A stretch of 64,000 bases of DNA, from the NCBI GenBank assembly GCA_018268995.1, contig JAFDVL010000087.1, positions 1 to 64,000 of the forward strand, in the 5' to 3' direction. The position numbers and the translations under genes were made by a program. Shown here one piece after another: positions 33,190 to 41,379 of the stretch. This DNA is from Acidobacteriota bacterium. Lineage in GTDB: Bacteria > Acidobacteriota > Blastocatellia > RBC074. Each line of letters starts with the position of its first letter. The first letter of the stretch is position 1. Below the pieces are notes generated by a model that saw nothing but the letters and a program-made list of their open reading frames with translations, was not told the DNA's origin and ran no database searches.

Positions 33190-35484
33190 ATGAAATTTAT
33201 TCGTCTTTTCTGCCTGCCAATCCTCTTGAGTGGCGTCATTGCCTTTGCGCAAACGAATCCAACCCAACCACCCAAAGCTCCTAACGCAAAAGATACCCAG
33301 CAGAAACAAGACGAACCGACAATTCGCATTGAGACAGAACTTGTCCAAATCGAAGTCACGGTGACGGACAAGGCAGGAAAGATTGTCCGCAATTTAAAGC
33401 GCGAGGATTTTGAGCTGAAGGAGGATGGAAAGGCACAAGACATTTCTTATTTTTCAGTCGGAACCGCCTCCACGCCAGCGCGATGGATTACGACAGAGCC
33501 AAAAGCCAAGGACAAAGACACGCCGCCAAAACCGATTACGCCAACACCAGAAGTGCGCGCTGGTCGCTATATCGTGCTGACCATTGATGATTTGCATTTG
33601 TCTTTTGGCAATCTGGTTTATGCACGCCAGGCCTTGACCAAATTCGTAGACGAACAAGTTACCAATGACGATCAGGTTGCCTTGATTACAACCAGCGGAC
33701 AACTGGGATTGCACCAGCAATTCACGAACAATCGCGACATTCTGAAACGCGCGATCAATCGGCTGGCATTTGCAGAACGTCGCGTTTCGTCGAACAACAG
33801 TGGAGTCCCACGATTGACGCCTTATCAGGCAGAGTTAATTGAAAATAACGACCGCGAAGCGTTGGCGTTGGCCGTGAATGAAATCCTGGGAAAGATGCCC
33901 GGCACACCGCGCCAGATGGCAGAATCACAAGCCCGCGGCAGTGCGCGAATGATCGTGGCAGAAAACACAAATATCACAAGAGCCACGCTGGGCACGCTGG
34001 AAAACATCATTCGCAGCCTGCGCGGATTGCCAGGACGCAAAACGATGGTGATGCTTTCTGATGGATTTTTGCTCGGCGGTTTCAGTCAGGGAACCACCTA
34101 CGACGTGCGACAAATCACAGATGCGGCAACGCGATCCGGCGTCGTGATTTATGCCCTCGACACGCGTGGGTTAATTGCCATGCCGGAAGCGTTTGATGCC
34201 TCGCAGTCGGGCTTCGGCAATGAACAACCGCCAGGAGCGCGGATGCGAATCGAGTCTGCTGCAATGGAAGCAAATCGGGACGGGTTGAATGCGTTGTCGC
34301 GTGATACGGGTGGCTTTCCGATTTTCAACAACAATGACCTTTCGCTTGGTTTGCAAAAGATTATTGCCGACACCGAAACTTATTATCTGCTCGCCTTTGA
34401 GCCGCTGGTCTCGTATCGGGATGGGCGTTTTCGCAAGCTCGAAATCCGGGTCAAAGATCATCCTGAATATAAAGTTCGCAGCAGCAAAGGCTACTTTGCG
34501 CCCGACGACAAAGCCGCCGCCAAGGCTTCAGACAAAGATGAACGCGAACGACTCAAGTTAGAAGCAGAACGCGAAAAAAATCCTGACAAAGCCGCGAAGA
34601 AAGAATCTGCTGCGAAAGTCGCGCTGGTCAGCAATGCCTACAATTCCCTGTTTCCCCTGCGTACAATTCCGACCGAAATGTCCGTGGACTATGTGGACAC
34701 GGGCCAGGGCGAAGGCTACGCCACGATAGTCGCGCATTTTGACGTCTCGAATATTAAGTTTGAGCAAACCAATGATCGCTACAATGCAACGGTCGAAGTA
34801 ATCGGCACGGTCTATGATGAAAAAGGAAAAGCGGTGGATGGATTCAGTCAGAAATTGTCCATGACGTTGAAAGCTGCAACCTATGACCGCATTGTCAAGT
34901 CTGGTTTTTTGTATACGCGGCGCGTCAAACTGAATCCCGGTTTTTATCAGGTGCGGCTGGCAATCATCAAAGAAAACTCGCGCCAGGCGGGCAGCGATTC
35001 GCAATGGGTTGAAATTGCCGATCTCAGCAAAAAACAACTCGCCCTCAGCAGCATCTTTTTAGCCTCAGACAAAGAAGCCGCGTTTATGGGAACACAACCA
35101 AACGAAAAACCTGAAAAAGTCGAAGAAGAAAAGAAAGTCGAAGAACAACAAGCCGTGACGATCCCGGCGCAAATCTCACGCCGTTTTCAGCGCAATGCAA
35201 AATTTGATTTCACGGTCTTTGCCTACAATCCGAAAGTGAATGAAAAAGGCGAGATTGATGTCGTAATTCAAACCCAACTATACCTTGCCAGCAAATTGGT
35301 GATGGCAACACCGCCCACCAAAATGCAGTTGCCATCCGAAGACAAGACAGCTGCGTTTTCGCCTTATGCAGCTCGAATGTCACTTGATAAATTTTCGCCG
35401 GGAACATATGAGTTGCGTCTGGTCGTCGTGGATCGCGCGGCCAATGCAACGGCCAAAAGATCAGTAAATTTTATTGTTGAATAA
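33190..35484 (+). CDS. VWFA-related Acidobacterial-domain protein, tandem copy 3
   Basis: A 764-residue paralogue: signal peptide (LFCLPILLSGVIAFAQ), TIRIETELVQIEVTVTDKAG, VWA region VLTIDDLHLSFGNLV, TMVMLSDGFLLGG, YYLLAFEPLVSYRDGRFRKL, a Lys/Glu linker and the C-terminal beta region ending RSVNFIVE. Over the end of the VWA domain it is nearly identical to copy 1 at the DNA level (38 identical bases at 34462-34499), while its last 100 residues are the most divergent. It is convergent with the DAHP synthase gene, whose stop is three bases away. Confidence 0.87.
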   Translation: MKFIRLFCLPILLSGVIAFAQTNPTQPPKAPNAKDTQQKQDEPTIRIETELVQIEVTVTDKAGKIVRNLKREDFELKEDGKAQDISYFSVGTASTPARWITTEPKAKDKDTPPKPITPTPEVRAGRYIVLTIDDLHLSFGNLVYARQALTKFVDEQVTNDDQVALITTSGQLGLHQQFTNNRDILKRAINRLAFAERRVSSNNSGVPRLTPYQAELIENNDREALALAVNEILGKMPGTPRQMAESQARGSARMIVAENTNITRATLGTLENIIRSLRGLPGRKTMVMLSDGFLLGGFSQGTTYDVRQITDAATRSGVVIYALDTRGLIAMPEAFDASQSGFGNEQPPGARMRIESAAMEANRDGLNALSRDTGGFPIFNNNDLSLGLQKIIADTETYYLLAFEPLVSYRDGRFRKLEIRVKDHPEYKVRSSKGYFAPDDKAAAKASDKDERERLKLEAEREKNPDKAAKKESAAKVALVSNAYNSLFPLRTIPTEMSVDYVDTGQGEGYATIVAHFDVSNIKFEQTNDRYNATVEVIGTVYDEKGKAVDGFSQKLSMTLKAATYDRIVKSGFLYTRRVKLNPGFYQVRLAIIKENSRQAGSDSQWVEIADLSKKQLALSSIFLASDKEAAFMGTQPNEKPEKVEEEKKVEEQQAVTIPAQISRRFQRNAKFDFTVFAYNPKVNEKGEIDVVIQTQLYLASKLVMATPPTKMQLPSEDKTAAFSPYAARMSLDKFSPGTYELRLVVVDRAANATAKRSVNFIVE

Positions 35485-35487
35485 CGC

Positions 35488-36504
35488 CTAGCTTCGCACA
35501 CCGTGGACAATCGCGGCAATGGCTCTGACCTCGCCAACCATTTGCCGGAACATATCGAACAGCAATGCCTGTGGCCCGTCACACAACGCGCGTTCGGGAT
35601 ACGGATGCACATCCACCAATAAACCGTCAGCGCCAACGGCAATGCCCGCACGAGACATCGGAATTACGGTTTCGCGTGTGCCTGTGCTATGGCTGGGATC
35701 AAGGATGATCGGCAGGTGCGAGAGTTTCTGCGCGGCAGGAATCACAGCCAAATCCGGCGTAAATCGGGAATGATTCCCGAAAGATCGCACGCCACGCTCG
35801 CACAAGATCACCTGATAGTTTCCTTCTGCCATCACATATTCAGCGGCCAGCAAAAACTCTTCCAACGTTGAGGACATGCCACGTTTTAGCAGTATGGGTT
35901 TGCGTGCTTGTCCCGCGCGTTTGAGCAGGCTGAAGTTTTGCATGTTGCGCGTGCCGATTTGAATAACATCGGCGTACTTCTCGCACAAATCCAGGGCAGG
36001 TTCATCAATTGCCTCGGTAACGATTTTCAAACCGTACGTGTCGCGCACTTCGGCCAGAATTTTCAGCCCCTCTTCGTGCAACCCTTGAAACGCGTAAGGC
36101 GACGTGCGCGGCTTGAACGCGCCGCCGCGAAACCATTTGCAACCAGCTTCGGCGACAACTTGCGCGGTCAGCATCGTTTGCTCGTGCGATTCAACCGCGC
36201 AGACGCCCGCAATGATCGCAGGCTCAGCGCCGCCGATTTCCGCGTCGTCAATTTTGATGATTGTTTTGTCGTGCTTCAGGTCGCGCCCGACCAGTTTGTA
36301 TGGTTTGGTAACGCGCACGCATTCAAACACGCCGGGCAATTCGACAAAAGGCTCAGGATCAACCGCGCCTGTGTTGCCTGTGATACCAATCGCAGTGCGA
36401 TTCGCGCCGGGCATCGGATGTGCTTTGAGGCCGATGGATTCAACAGTCGCAATAACGCGCTGAATGTCAGCTTCAGTCGCGTCGGGAGTCATTACAATTA
36501 GCAT
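35488..36504 (-). CDS. aroF: 3-deoxy-7-phosphoheptulonate (DAHP) synthase, type I-beta
   Basis: A 338-residue enzyme that condenses phosphoenolpyruvate and erythrose 4-phosphate in the first step of the shikimate pathway. Residues 1-70 form a ferredoxin-like regulatory domain (MLIVMTPDATEADIQRVIATVESIGLKAHPMPG). The TIM barrel follows: AGVCAVESHEQ, GGAFKPRTSPYAFQG, RGMSSTLEEFL, LCERGVRSF and ILDPSHSTG. This N-terminal extension defines the I-beta group and usually confers feedback control. No Shine-Dalgarno is evident. A palindromic element lies immediately upstream. Confidence 0.95.
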   Translation of the reverse strand: MLIVMTPDATEADIQRVIATVESIGLKAHPMPGANRTAIGITGNTGAVDPEPFVELPGVFECVRVTKPYKLVGRDLKHDKTIIKIDDAEIGGAEPAIIAGVCAVESHEQTMLTAQVVAEAGCKWFRGGAFKPRTSPYAFQGLHEEGLKILAEVRDTYGLKIVTEAIDEPALDLCEKYADVIQIGTRNMQNFSLLKRAGQARKPILLKRGMSSTLEEFLLAAEYVMAEGNYQVILCERGVRSFGNHSRFTPDLAVIPAAQKLSHLPIILDPSHSTGTRETVIPMSRAGIAVGADGLLVDVHPYPERALCDGPQALLFDMFRQMVGEVRAIAAIVHGVRS

Positions 36505-36514
36505 CTAAAATGTA

Positions 36515-36578
36515 CTGCAAACATCTTGTTTGCAGCTCCCCAGATTTTTTTTCGGATGGGCAAACAGGATGTTTACCC
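36515..36578. repeat. Paired-palindrome intergenic element (copy 1)
   Basis: Two related short palindromes face each other: CTGCAAACA/TGTTTGCAG with loop TCT at 36515-36535, and GGGCAAACA/TGTTTACCC with loop GGA at 36558-36578 (one mismatch). The reverse complement of the second core matches the first in 15 of 17 positions. Between them lie GCTCCCCAG and a run of eight T. It occupies the spacer between the DAHP synthase start and the peptidase stop. The layout matches the element at 38906. Confidence 0.65.
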
Positions 36579-36582
36579 TACA

Positions 36583-38880
36583 TTAGTTATTTGCCGCGCG
36601 CGGCCCTGCTGGTAAGCGTTCATGCAGGAAGCGCGTCAGCAATTCGTACAAATGCCGCGTTGTGCCGGGGCCTTCGTAAATGCCGTGCGAACGATTTGGA
36701 TAAGCCATCATCGTGAACGGTTTGTTTGCAGCCACCAACGCGTTAATTAAGGCTTCAGTGCCTTGATAATGCACGTTGTCATCGCCTGTGCCGTGGACGA
36801 TCAACAGTTGTCCCTGCAACTGATTGGCAAACGTGATCGGCGAGCTTTGTTTGAATTCGTCAGGATGATCCTGGGGCAAACCGCAGTAGCGTTCCTGATA
36901 AATCGAATCGTAGTAGCGAATGTCCGGCACAGGTGCAACCGACATTCCGACTTTGTACACATCGGGGTAACGGAACATTGCATTCAGCGTCGAAGAACCG
37001 CCACCGCTCCAGCCCCAGATGCCGATGTGTGTCGCGTCTACGAACGGCCATTTGCTGATGGCGCGGGCAGCATTGGCTTGATCGAGCGAATTGCGAATCC
37101 CCATTTGACGATAGATGCTTTTGCGCCACGCTCGCCCACGCGGTGCAGGCGTGCCGCGATTGTCCACGCTCGCGACGATGTAGCCTTGTTGTGCCAGCAT
37201 CCGATGCCACATCGCTTGTCCGCCGCTCCATGCATCCAGCACAGTTTGCCCCCACGGCTCGCCGTAGACGTGAAAGAGAACGGGGTATTTCTTGGACGGA
37301 TCGAAATCAGGCGGCTTTATCATCCAGCCGTCGAGTTCTACGCCATCGCCAATATTGACGCGGAAGAATTCCTGTCCCACAGGTTTCAATTTCGCCATTC
37401 GTTCCTGCAACGGTTTGTTATCAAACATCGTGCGGACAACCGTGTGCTGCGGAAAACGCACGACATCGGTGACAGGAACCTTGGTAAAAGCAGAATAGGT
37501 ATGAATCGCCACATCGCCACGCGGCGAAATCGTGTAATTGTGCGTGCCGGGTTGATCGGCGGGGGACAAGCGTTCGGCTTTGCCGTTGCCGTCGAGTCGC
37601 GCGCGGAAGAGATATTTTTGCGTCGCATTTTCAGGCGAGGCTGAGAAGTACAGCCAGCCGTTCGCCGCGTCTACCATCTCGACACTAATCAAATCGTAGT
37701 TGCCGGGCGTAATGCATTTGACGTCTTTGCCATCGCGCGACACTGAATACGCATGTCGCCAGCCATCGCGTTCGCTCATCCACAAAAAGTGTTTGCCGCC
37801 ATCAATCCATTCAATATCGCCGCGTGCCAATCCGCGCTTGTCCCAATCAATCGAACCCCACGCAATGTCCACCCAGGCGTCATCACGTTCGGTCAGGATG
37901 GGGCGGACTTTGCCAGAGCGCGAATCGCCAAGCATCACGATGTTTGTGTTCTGCAAACGATTGAGTTGCTGAATCACAACCTCATCCGAGTTCGCTGCCC
38001 ATTCCATCCGTGGCAGGTAGTTATCGCGGGCATTGCCCGGAGTGTCGAACCAGCGCGGTTGCCCGCCCGATGCGCTGATCACGCCCACACGCGCGGCGGA
38101 GTTCATTTCGCCCGCTTTGGGATAGGGGAACGAAATGATTTGCGGGTAAAGCCCCGCCGTGTTGTTGATCATCTTGAATTCTTTGACGCCCGAAGAATCA
38201 AGCTGCCAGTAGGCGATTTGCTTGCCGTCCGGCGACCAGCGCCAGCCATCGCGGCAAAACAGTTCTTCTTCGTACACCCAATCAAACGTGCCGTTGACAA
38301 GGTATTGCGTGCCGTCCGAGGTCAGTTGTTTGATTTGTCCATCGCCCAGATTTTCAACGTAAAGATTGTTTTGATGCACATAGCCCACGCGGGTCGCGTC
38401 GGGCGAGAACTTGGCAAACATCAGCCCTTTCAGCGACTGTCCGCCAAGCTTTTGTAACTTCGCGCTTTTTAGCTCAAATACCCAGTAATCGCCGCGCGTA
38501 TTCGACCGCCAGACGCGTTCCGAATTCGTAAAAATCAATAACCGTTGCCCATCCGTGCTGAGATCAAACTGTTCGATGACAAGCGGCGACGAAGCGCCTT
38601 GCGGAATCAACTTGTCCGCCGCCACCAGCACAGTTCGTGCTCCCGATGCCGCATCGTAGCGCACTAAATCCACCGCACCTTTTGCCGAAGGTTCCAGCAT
38701 CAAATAGCCACGCCCGTCCGCCTGCCATTGATGCCAGCCCAGCGATTTTGCGCCATAGCTGAAGATCGTATTCAGCGTCAGCAAGCTTGGATCTGCTTGC
38801 TGGGCAGGTTGCTGCGCGAAAAGCGGCGTACTGAGAAGGATTGCGAGGAATACAATAGGAATGCGGCGAATTCGATTCAT
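36583..38880 (-). CDS. S9 family prolyl peptidase (dipeptidyl-peptidase IV-like), secreted
   Basis: A 765-residue protein. The ATG at 38880 with GGAG upstream starts a signal peptide (RIPIVFLAILLSTPLFAQ). An N-terminal beta-propeller (DPPIV N-terminal type; GDYWVFELKSAKL, SPDATRVGYVHQNNLYVENL, EEELFCRDGWRWSPDGKQIAY with the EE-type amino-anchoring pair) precedes an alpha/beta hydrolase domain with the nucleophile in GWSGGG, Asp in GTGDDNVHYQ and His in RSHGIYEG. It cleaves X-Pro dipeptides from peptides in the periplasm or outside. A long inverted repeat separates it from argS. Confidence 0.93.
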   Translation of the reverse strand: MNRIRRIPIVFLAILLSTPLFAQQPAQQADPSLLTLNTIFSYGAKSLGWHQWQADGRGYLMLEPSAKGAVDLVRYDAASGARTVLVAADKLIPQGASSPLVIEQFDLSTDGQRLLIFTNSERVWRSNTRGDYWVFELKSAKLQKLGGQSLKGLMFAKFSPDATRVGYVHQNNLYVENLGDGQIKQLTSDGTQYLVNGTFDWVYEEELFCRDGWRWSPDGKQIAYWQLDSSGVKEFKMINNTAGLYPQIISFPYPKAGEMNSAARVGVISASGGQPRWFDTPGNARDNYLPRMEWAANSDEVVIQQLNRLQNTNIVMLGDSRSGKVRPILTERDDAWVDIAWGSIDWDKRGLARGDIEWIDGGKHFLWMSERDGWRHAYSVSRDGKDVKCITPGNYDLISVEMVDAANGWLYFSASPENATQKYLFRARLDGNGKAERLSPADQPGTHNYTISPRGDVAIHTYSAFTKVPVTDVVRFPQHTVVRTMFDNKPLQERMAKLKPVGQEFFRVNIGDGVELDGWMIKPPDFDPSKKYPVLFHVYGEPWGQTVLDAWSGGQAMWHRMLAQQGYIVASVDNRGTPAPRGRAWRKSIYRQMGIRNSLDQANAARAISKWPFVDATHIGIWGWSGGGSSTLNAMFRYPDVYKVGMSVAPVPDIRYYDSIYQERYCGLPQDHPDEFKQSSPITFANQLQGQLLIVHGTGDDNVHYQGTEALINALVAANKPFTMMAYPNRSHGIYEGPGTTRHLYELLTRFLHERLPAGPRAANN

Positions 38881-38905
38881 ACATTTCTCCAAACAAGCTG
38901 GGTCG

Positions 38906-39027
38906 CGCGAAGCCCTGGGAGCGCACGCGGCTCGCGTGCAGTGTTTTTGAGAGCAAACCCCTTGGGATAAAAGTTGGGCGTTCTGAGCATTTGGCACGCG
39001 AGCCGCGTGCGCTCCCAGGGCTTCGCG
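38906..39027. repeat. 34-base perfect inverted repeat, paired-palindrome element (copy 2)
   Basis: The arm at 38906-38939 is repeated exactly in inverted orientation at 38994-39027, with 54 bases between. Each arm contains its own palindrome, GCACGCG/CGCGTGC with loop GCT, next to GGGAGC (GCTCCC in the other arm). The element lies between the argS stop and the peptidase start. In RNA it could fold into one 34-pair stem or into two small hairpins. No ORF, so it is not an insertion sequence by itself; it resembles a bacterial interspersed mosaic (REP/BIME) or MITE-like element. Confidence 0.85.
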
Positions 39028-39030
39028 TAA

Positions 39031-41040
39031 TTACATCTTCTCTGGCACTTCAATACCGAGCAGCGATAGCGCCAATTCCAGCTTGCGGCGCGCGATGTCA
39101 GCGACCATCAGCAACAAGGTTTTTCGTGATTCGTCCGCTTCGCTCAGGATGTGATGATCGTGGTAGAAGACATTGAATTGCTTGGCCAGTTGAAACGCAT
39201 ATTTGGCGACGTGTGTCGGCTCAAAGGCATCTGCCGACAGACGCGCAACGTCGTTCAGGCGAGCGGCAAAATAAACCAGCGACCACAAATCGTTGCCGCT
39301 TTCGCTCGCGAAGAAGGCGTTGACTTGCTCCGCCGAAATGCTCGCAAAATCGCTTTGCACCTCTTCTGGCTTGCGTCCCAGTTTGCGGAAAATGTTGTTC
39401 GCGCGGACTGCCGAGTATTGAATGTATGGCCCCGTTTCGCCGTCGAAGCTTAAGGCTTCTTTGAAGTCGAAGGCGATGATTGAGGTGCGCGTGTACTTCA
39501 GCAAAAAGTAACGCAACGCGGCAATAGCAATCTGATGCGCGATTTTTTGTTGCTCGGCAAGGCTCAACTCCGCGTGTCGTGCCTGCACTTCCTGCAAGGC
39601 GTTCGCATCCAAACGATCCATCAAATCGTCCGCCTTTACGCCCAAGCCTTTGCGGCCTGACATCGAAACTGCGCCTTCGGCATCTACGCCAAGCTCTTTT
39701 GCGGCATCGGCGCTGAGCGTGACTTTTTCGTAGGCCAGATGTGCGCTGCGGGAAACTTTGGCGCGCTCTTCTTCAGAAGCGGCGAGCAGCATCACCGCTT
39801 TTTTTACGTTGGCCTGTGGGTAAGATTGACCGACGTCAATCACGTTCAGAAATGCAGTGCCGTTGCCAAAAGCTGTTTTTGTTGTTGCGGCTTCGGCTTC
39901 ATTGCCTGTCGTGATCCAGACCTCGTGTCCGCGATGATCGTGCCGCAGCGGGCGATAGTGAAAATCCAGTCCGAGCTTGCCAAGCTTCCACAGGTGATAC
40001 GCAATGTCTTTGCCGGTGTAAGTCACTGTGCCGTTCGAGCGGACAATGATCTTATCAGCATCGTGCTCGCTCTCGACATCGCCTTCGGCAGCTTCCCCCT
40101 CTGCTTTCATCACCCAGCAGCCTTTGTTGCGACCTTCATTTTCAAACACGATCACGCCGCTGGCTTTTAGTTTCTCAAAAGCGTGCGCCCAGAAATGCAG
40201 ATGTAGAATCTCGCTTTCACGGGCCAATAGATCGTAGCTGATGTCCAACCGCGACATCGTGTCCAAATGGCAGTCCACGATTTTTGACGAGATGTATTCA
40301 CCAATTTCCGCTGTGGCATTGTTGCCCGCTTCGATTTCGTGCAGTGTTTTGGCGCGGACTTCCAGACGCGATTTGTCTTCCTCATACCATTGCCCGACCT
40401 GGGCGTACAAATCCCAGCAGTAATAATCAAAACTGTCGGCACGGCTGGTGACTTCGCGTTCGGCAATGGCTTTGATCTCGTCGAGCGATTTTTTCTCTAA
40501 ATGAATAAACCCAACGACCACGTCGGCGACCTGAACGCCGGTATTATCAATGTAGTTGTGCGTTTCGACGGTGTCGCCCGTGGCCTTCAGAATGCGAACG
40601 ACTGTATCGCCTAAAACCGAATTGCGGACGTGGCCAATGTGCGCGGCTTTGTTGGGATTGATCGAAGTATGTTCGACAATAATTTTGTCTGTTGGCTGTT
40701 TGCTATCTGCTAACCGTTCACTGTTCACGAGCTGTCCAAACATCTGGGCGCGGTCAAAGAAGATATTCAGATAGCCTGCGCCCGCAATTTCGACCTTGGC
40801 AACGCCAGGAATGTTGCTCAAGCCTTCGGCCAGTTTCGCAGCAATTTCGCGCGGATTTTTCTTTTCGCCTGTGGCGGCTTTGATGCGCTTTGCCAACTCA
40901 AACGCGACCGGAAAAGCCAGATCGCCGAGTTCAGTACGGGGTGGGATTTCCGCCGCGAAATCGTTCAGTTCAATTTGATACTGATCTTGCACAATCCCGA
41001 TGACTCGCTGTTTGATTTCAGCCGACAATGATGACGCCAT
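39031..41040 (-). CDS. argS: Arginyl-tRNA synthetase
   Basis: A 669-residue class I synthetase. The ATG at 41040 has GAGG upstream. Visible are the N-terminal additional domain (ELNDFAAEIPPRTELGDLAFPVAFELAKRI), the HIGH region in PNKAAHIGHVRNSVLGD, and VSMSGRKGLGVKADDLMDRL, where MSGRKG stands in for KMSKS. The anticodon-binding DALR domain ends the protein. Longer than the 550-580 residues usual in proteobacteria, as in several other phyla. It is an essential enzyme and is probably transcribed together with the peptidase downstream unless the inverted repeat stops transcription. Confidence 0.97.
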   Translation of the reverse strand: MASSLSAEIKQRVIGIVQDQYQIELNDFAAEIPPRTELGDLAFPVAFELAKRIKAATGEKKNPREIAAKLAEGLSNIPGVAKVEIAGAGYLNIFFDRAQMFGQLVNSERLADSKQPTDKIIVEHTSINPNKAAHIGHVRNSVLGDTVVRILKATGDTVETHNYIDNTGVQVADVVVGFIHLEKKSLDEIKAIAEREVTSRADSFDYYCWDLYAQVGQWYEEDKSRLEVRAKTLHEIEAGNNATAEIGEYISSKIVDCHLDTMSRLDISYDLLARESEILHLHFWAHAFEKLKASGVIVFENEGRNKGCWVMKAEGEAAEGDVESEHDADKIIVRSNGTVTYTGKDIAYHLWKLGKLGLDFHYRPLRHDHRGHEVWITTGNEAEAATTKTAFGNGTAFLNVIDVGQSYPQANVKKAVMLLAASEEERAKVSRSAHLAYEKVTLSADAAKELGVDAEGAVSMSGRKGLGVKADDLMDRLDANALQEVQARHAELSLAEQQKIAHQIAIAALRYFLLKYTRTSIIAFDFKEALSFDGETGPYIQYSAVRANNIFRKLGRKPEEVQSDFASISAEQVNAFFASESGNDLWSLVYFAARLNDVARLSADAFEPTHVAKYAFQLAKQFNVFYHDHHILSEADESRKTLLLMVADIARRKLELALSLLGIEVPEKM

Positions 41041-41379
41041 AAATATTTGCCTCTTCAACTCTCGTTATGGTTTCGGGAAGAGCCTGCCTTTTTTTACCGG
41101 CGAATCAGAAAAACCAAAGCAGAAGGACGGCCTGCGCTCCCGAAGTGAAAAGCAAGTTTTGTAGCATCTTTCGCGTGACAGCGTCAAATTCCGCTTTTTC
41201 ACCTGCGCAAAACGAACGCTGCTGCTGCGACTGCACATTGACACTTCATCCAGAGAAATGCCATGTTCTCTGTTCCCATCCTACAGAACACGATTTCACA
41301 CGGGTTGCAGCAGATCGCACACGGTGTAATGCCAGAGTTTTTAAGGCCAAACCGAACGGTCCAAATCCACAGCGGCGAT
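41041..41379. other. Divergent spacer between argS and the sulfatase gene
   Basis: No gene is supported here. The spacer should contain promoters for argS (minus) and the sulfatase (plus). TTCGGGA (41072-41078) faces TCCCGAA (41138-41144), next to GCCTGCC with a T-run on one side and GGCCTGCGCTCCC on the other. The GCGCTCCC neighbour recalls the element at 38906, so this may be a decayed copy. That link is weak. Confidence 0.35.

Noticed and set aside
38881..38997. N-terminal extension of the S9 peptidase frame
   Set aside because: It translates the inverted-repeat arm; the ATG at 38880 has GGAG and a signal peptide.
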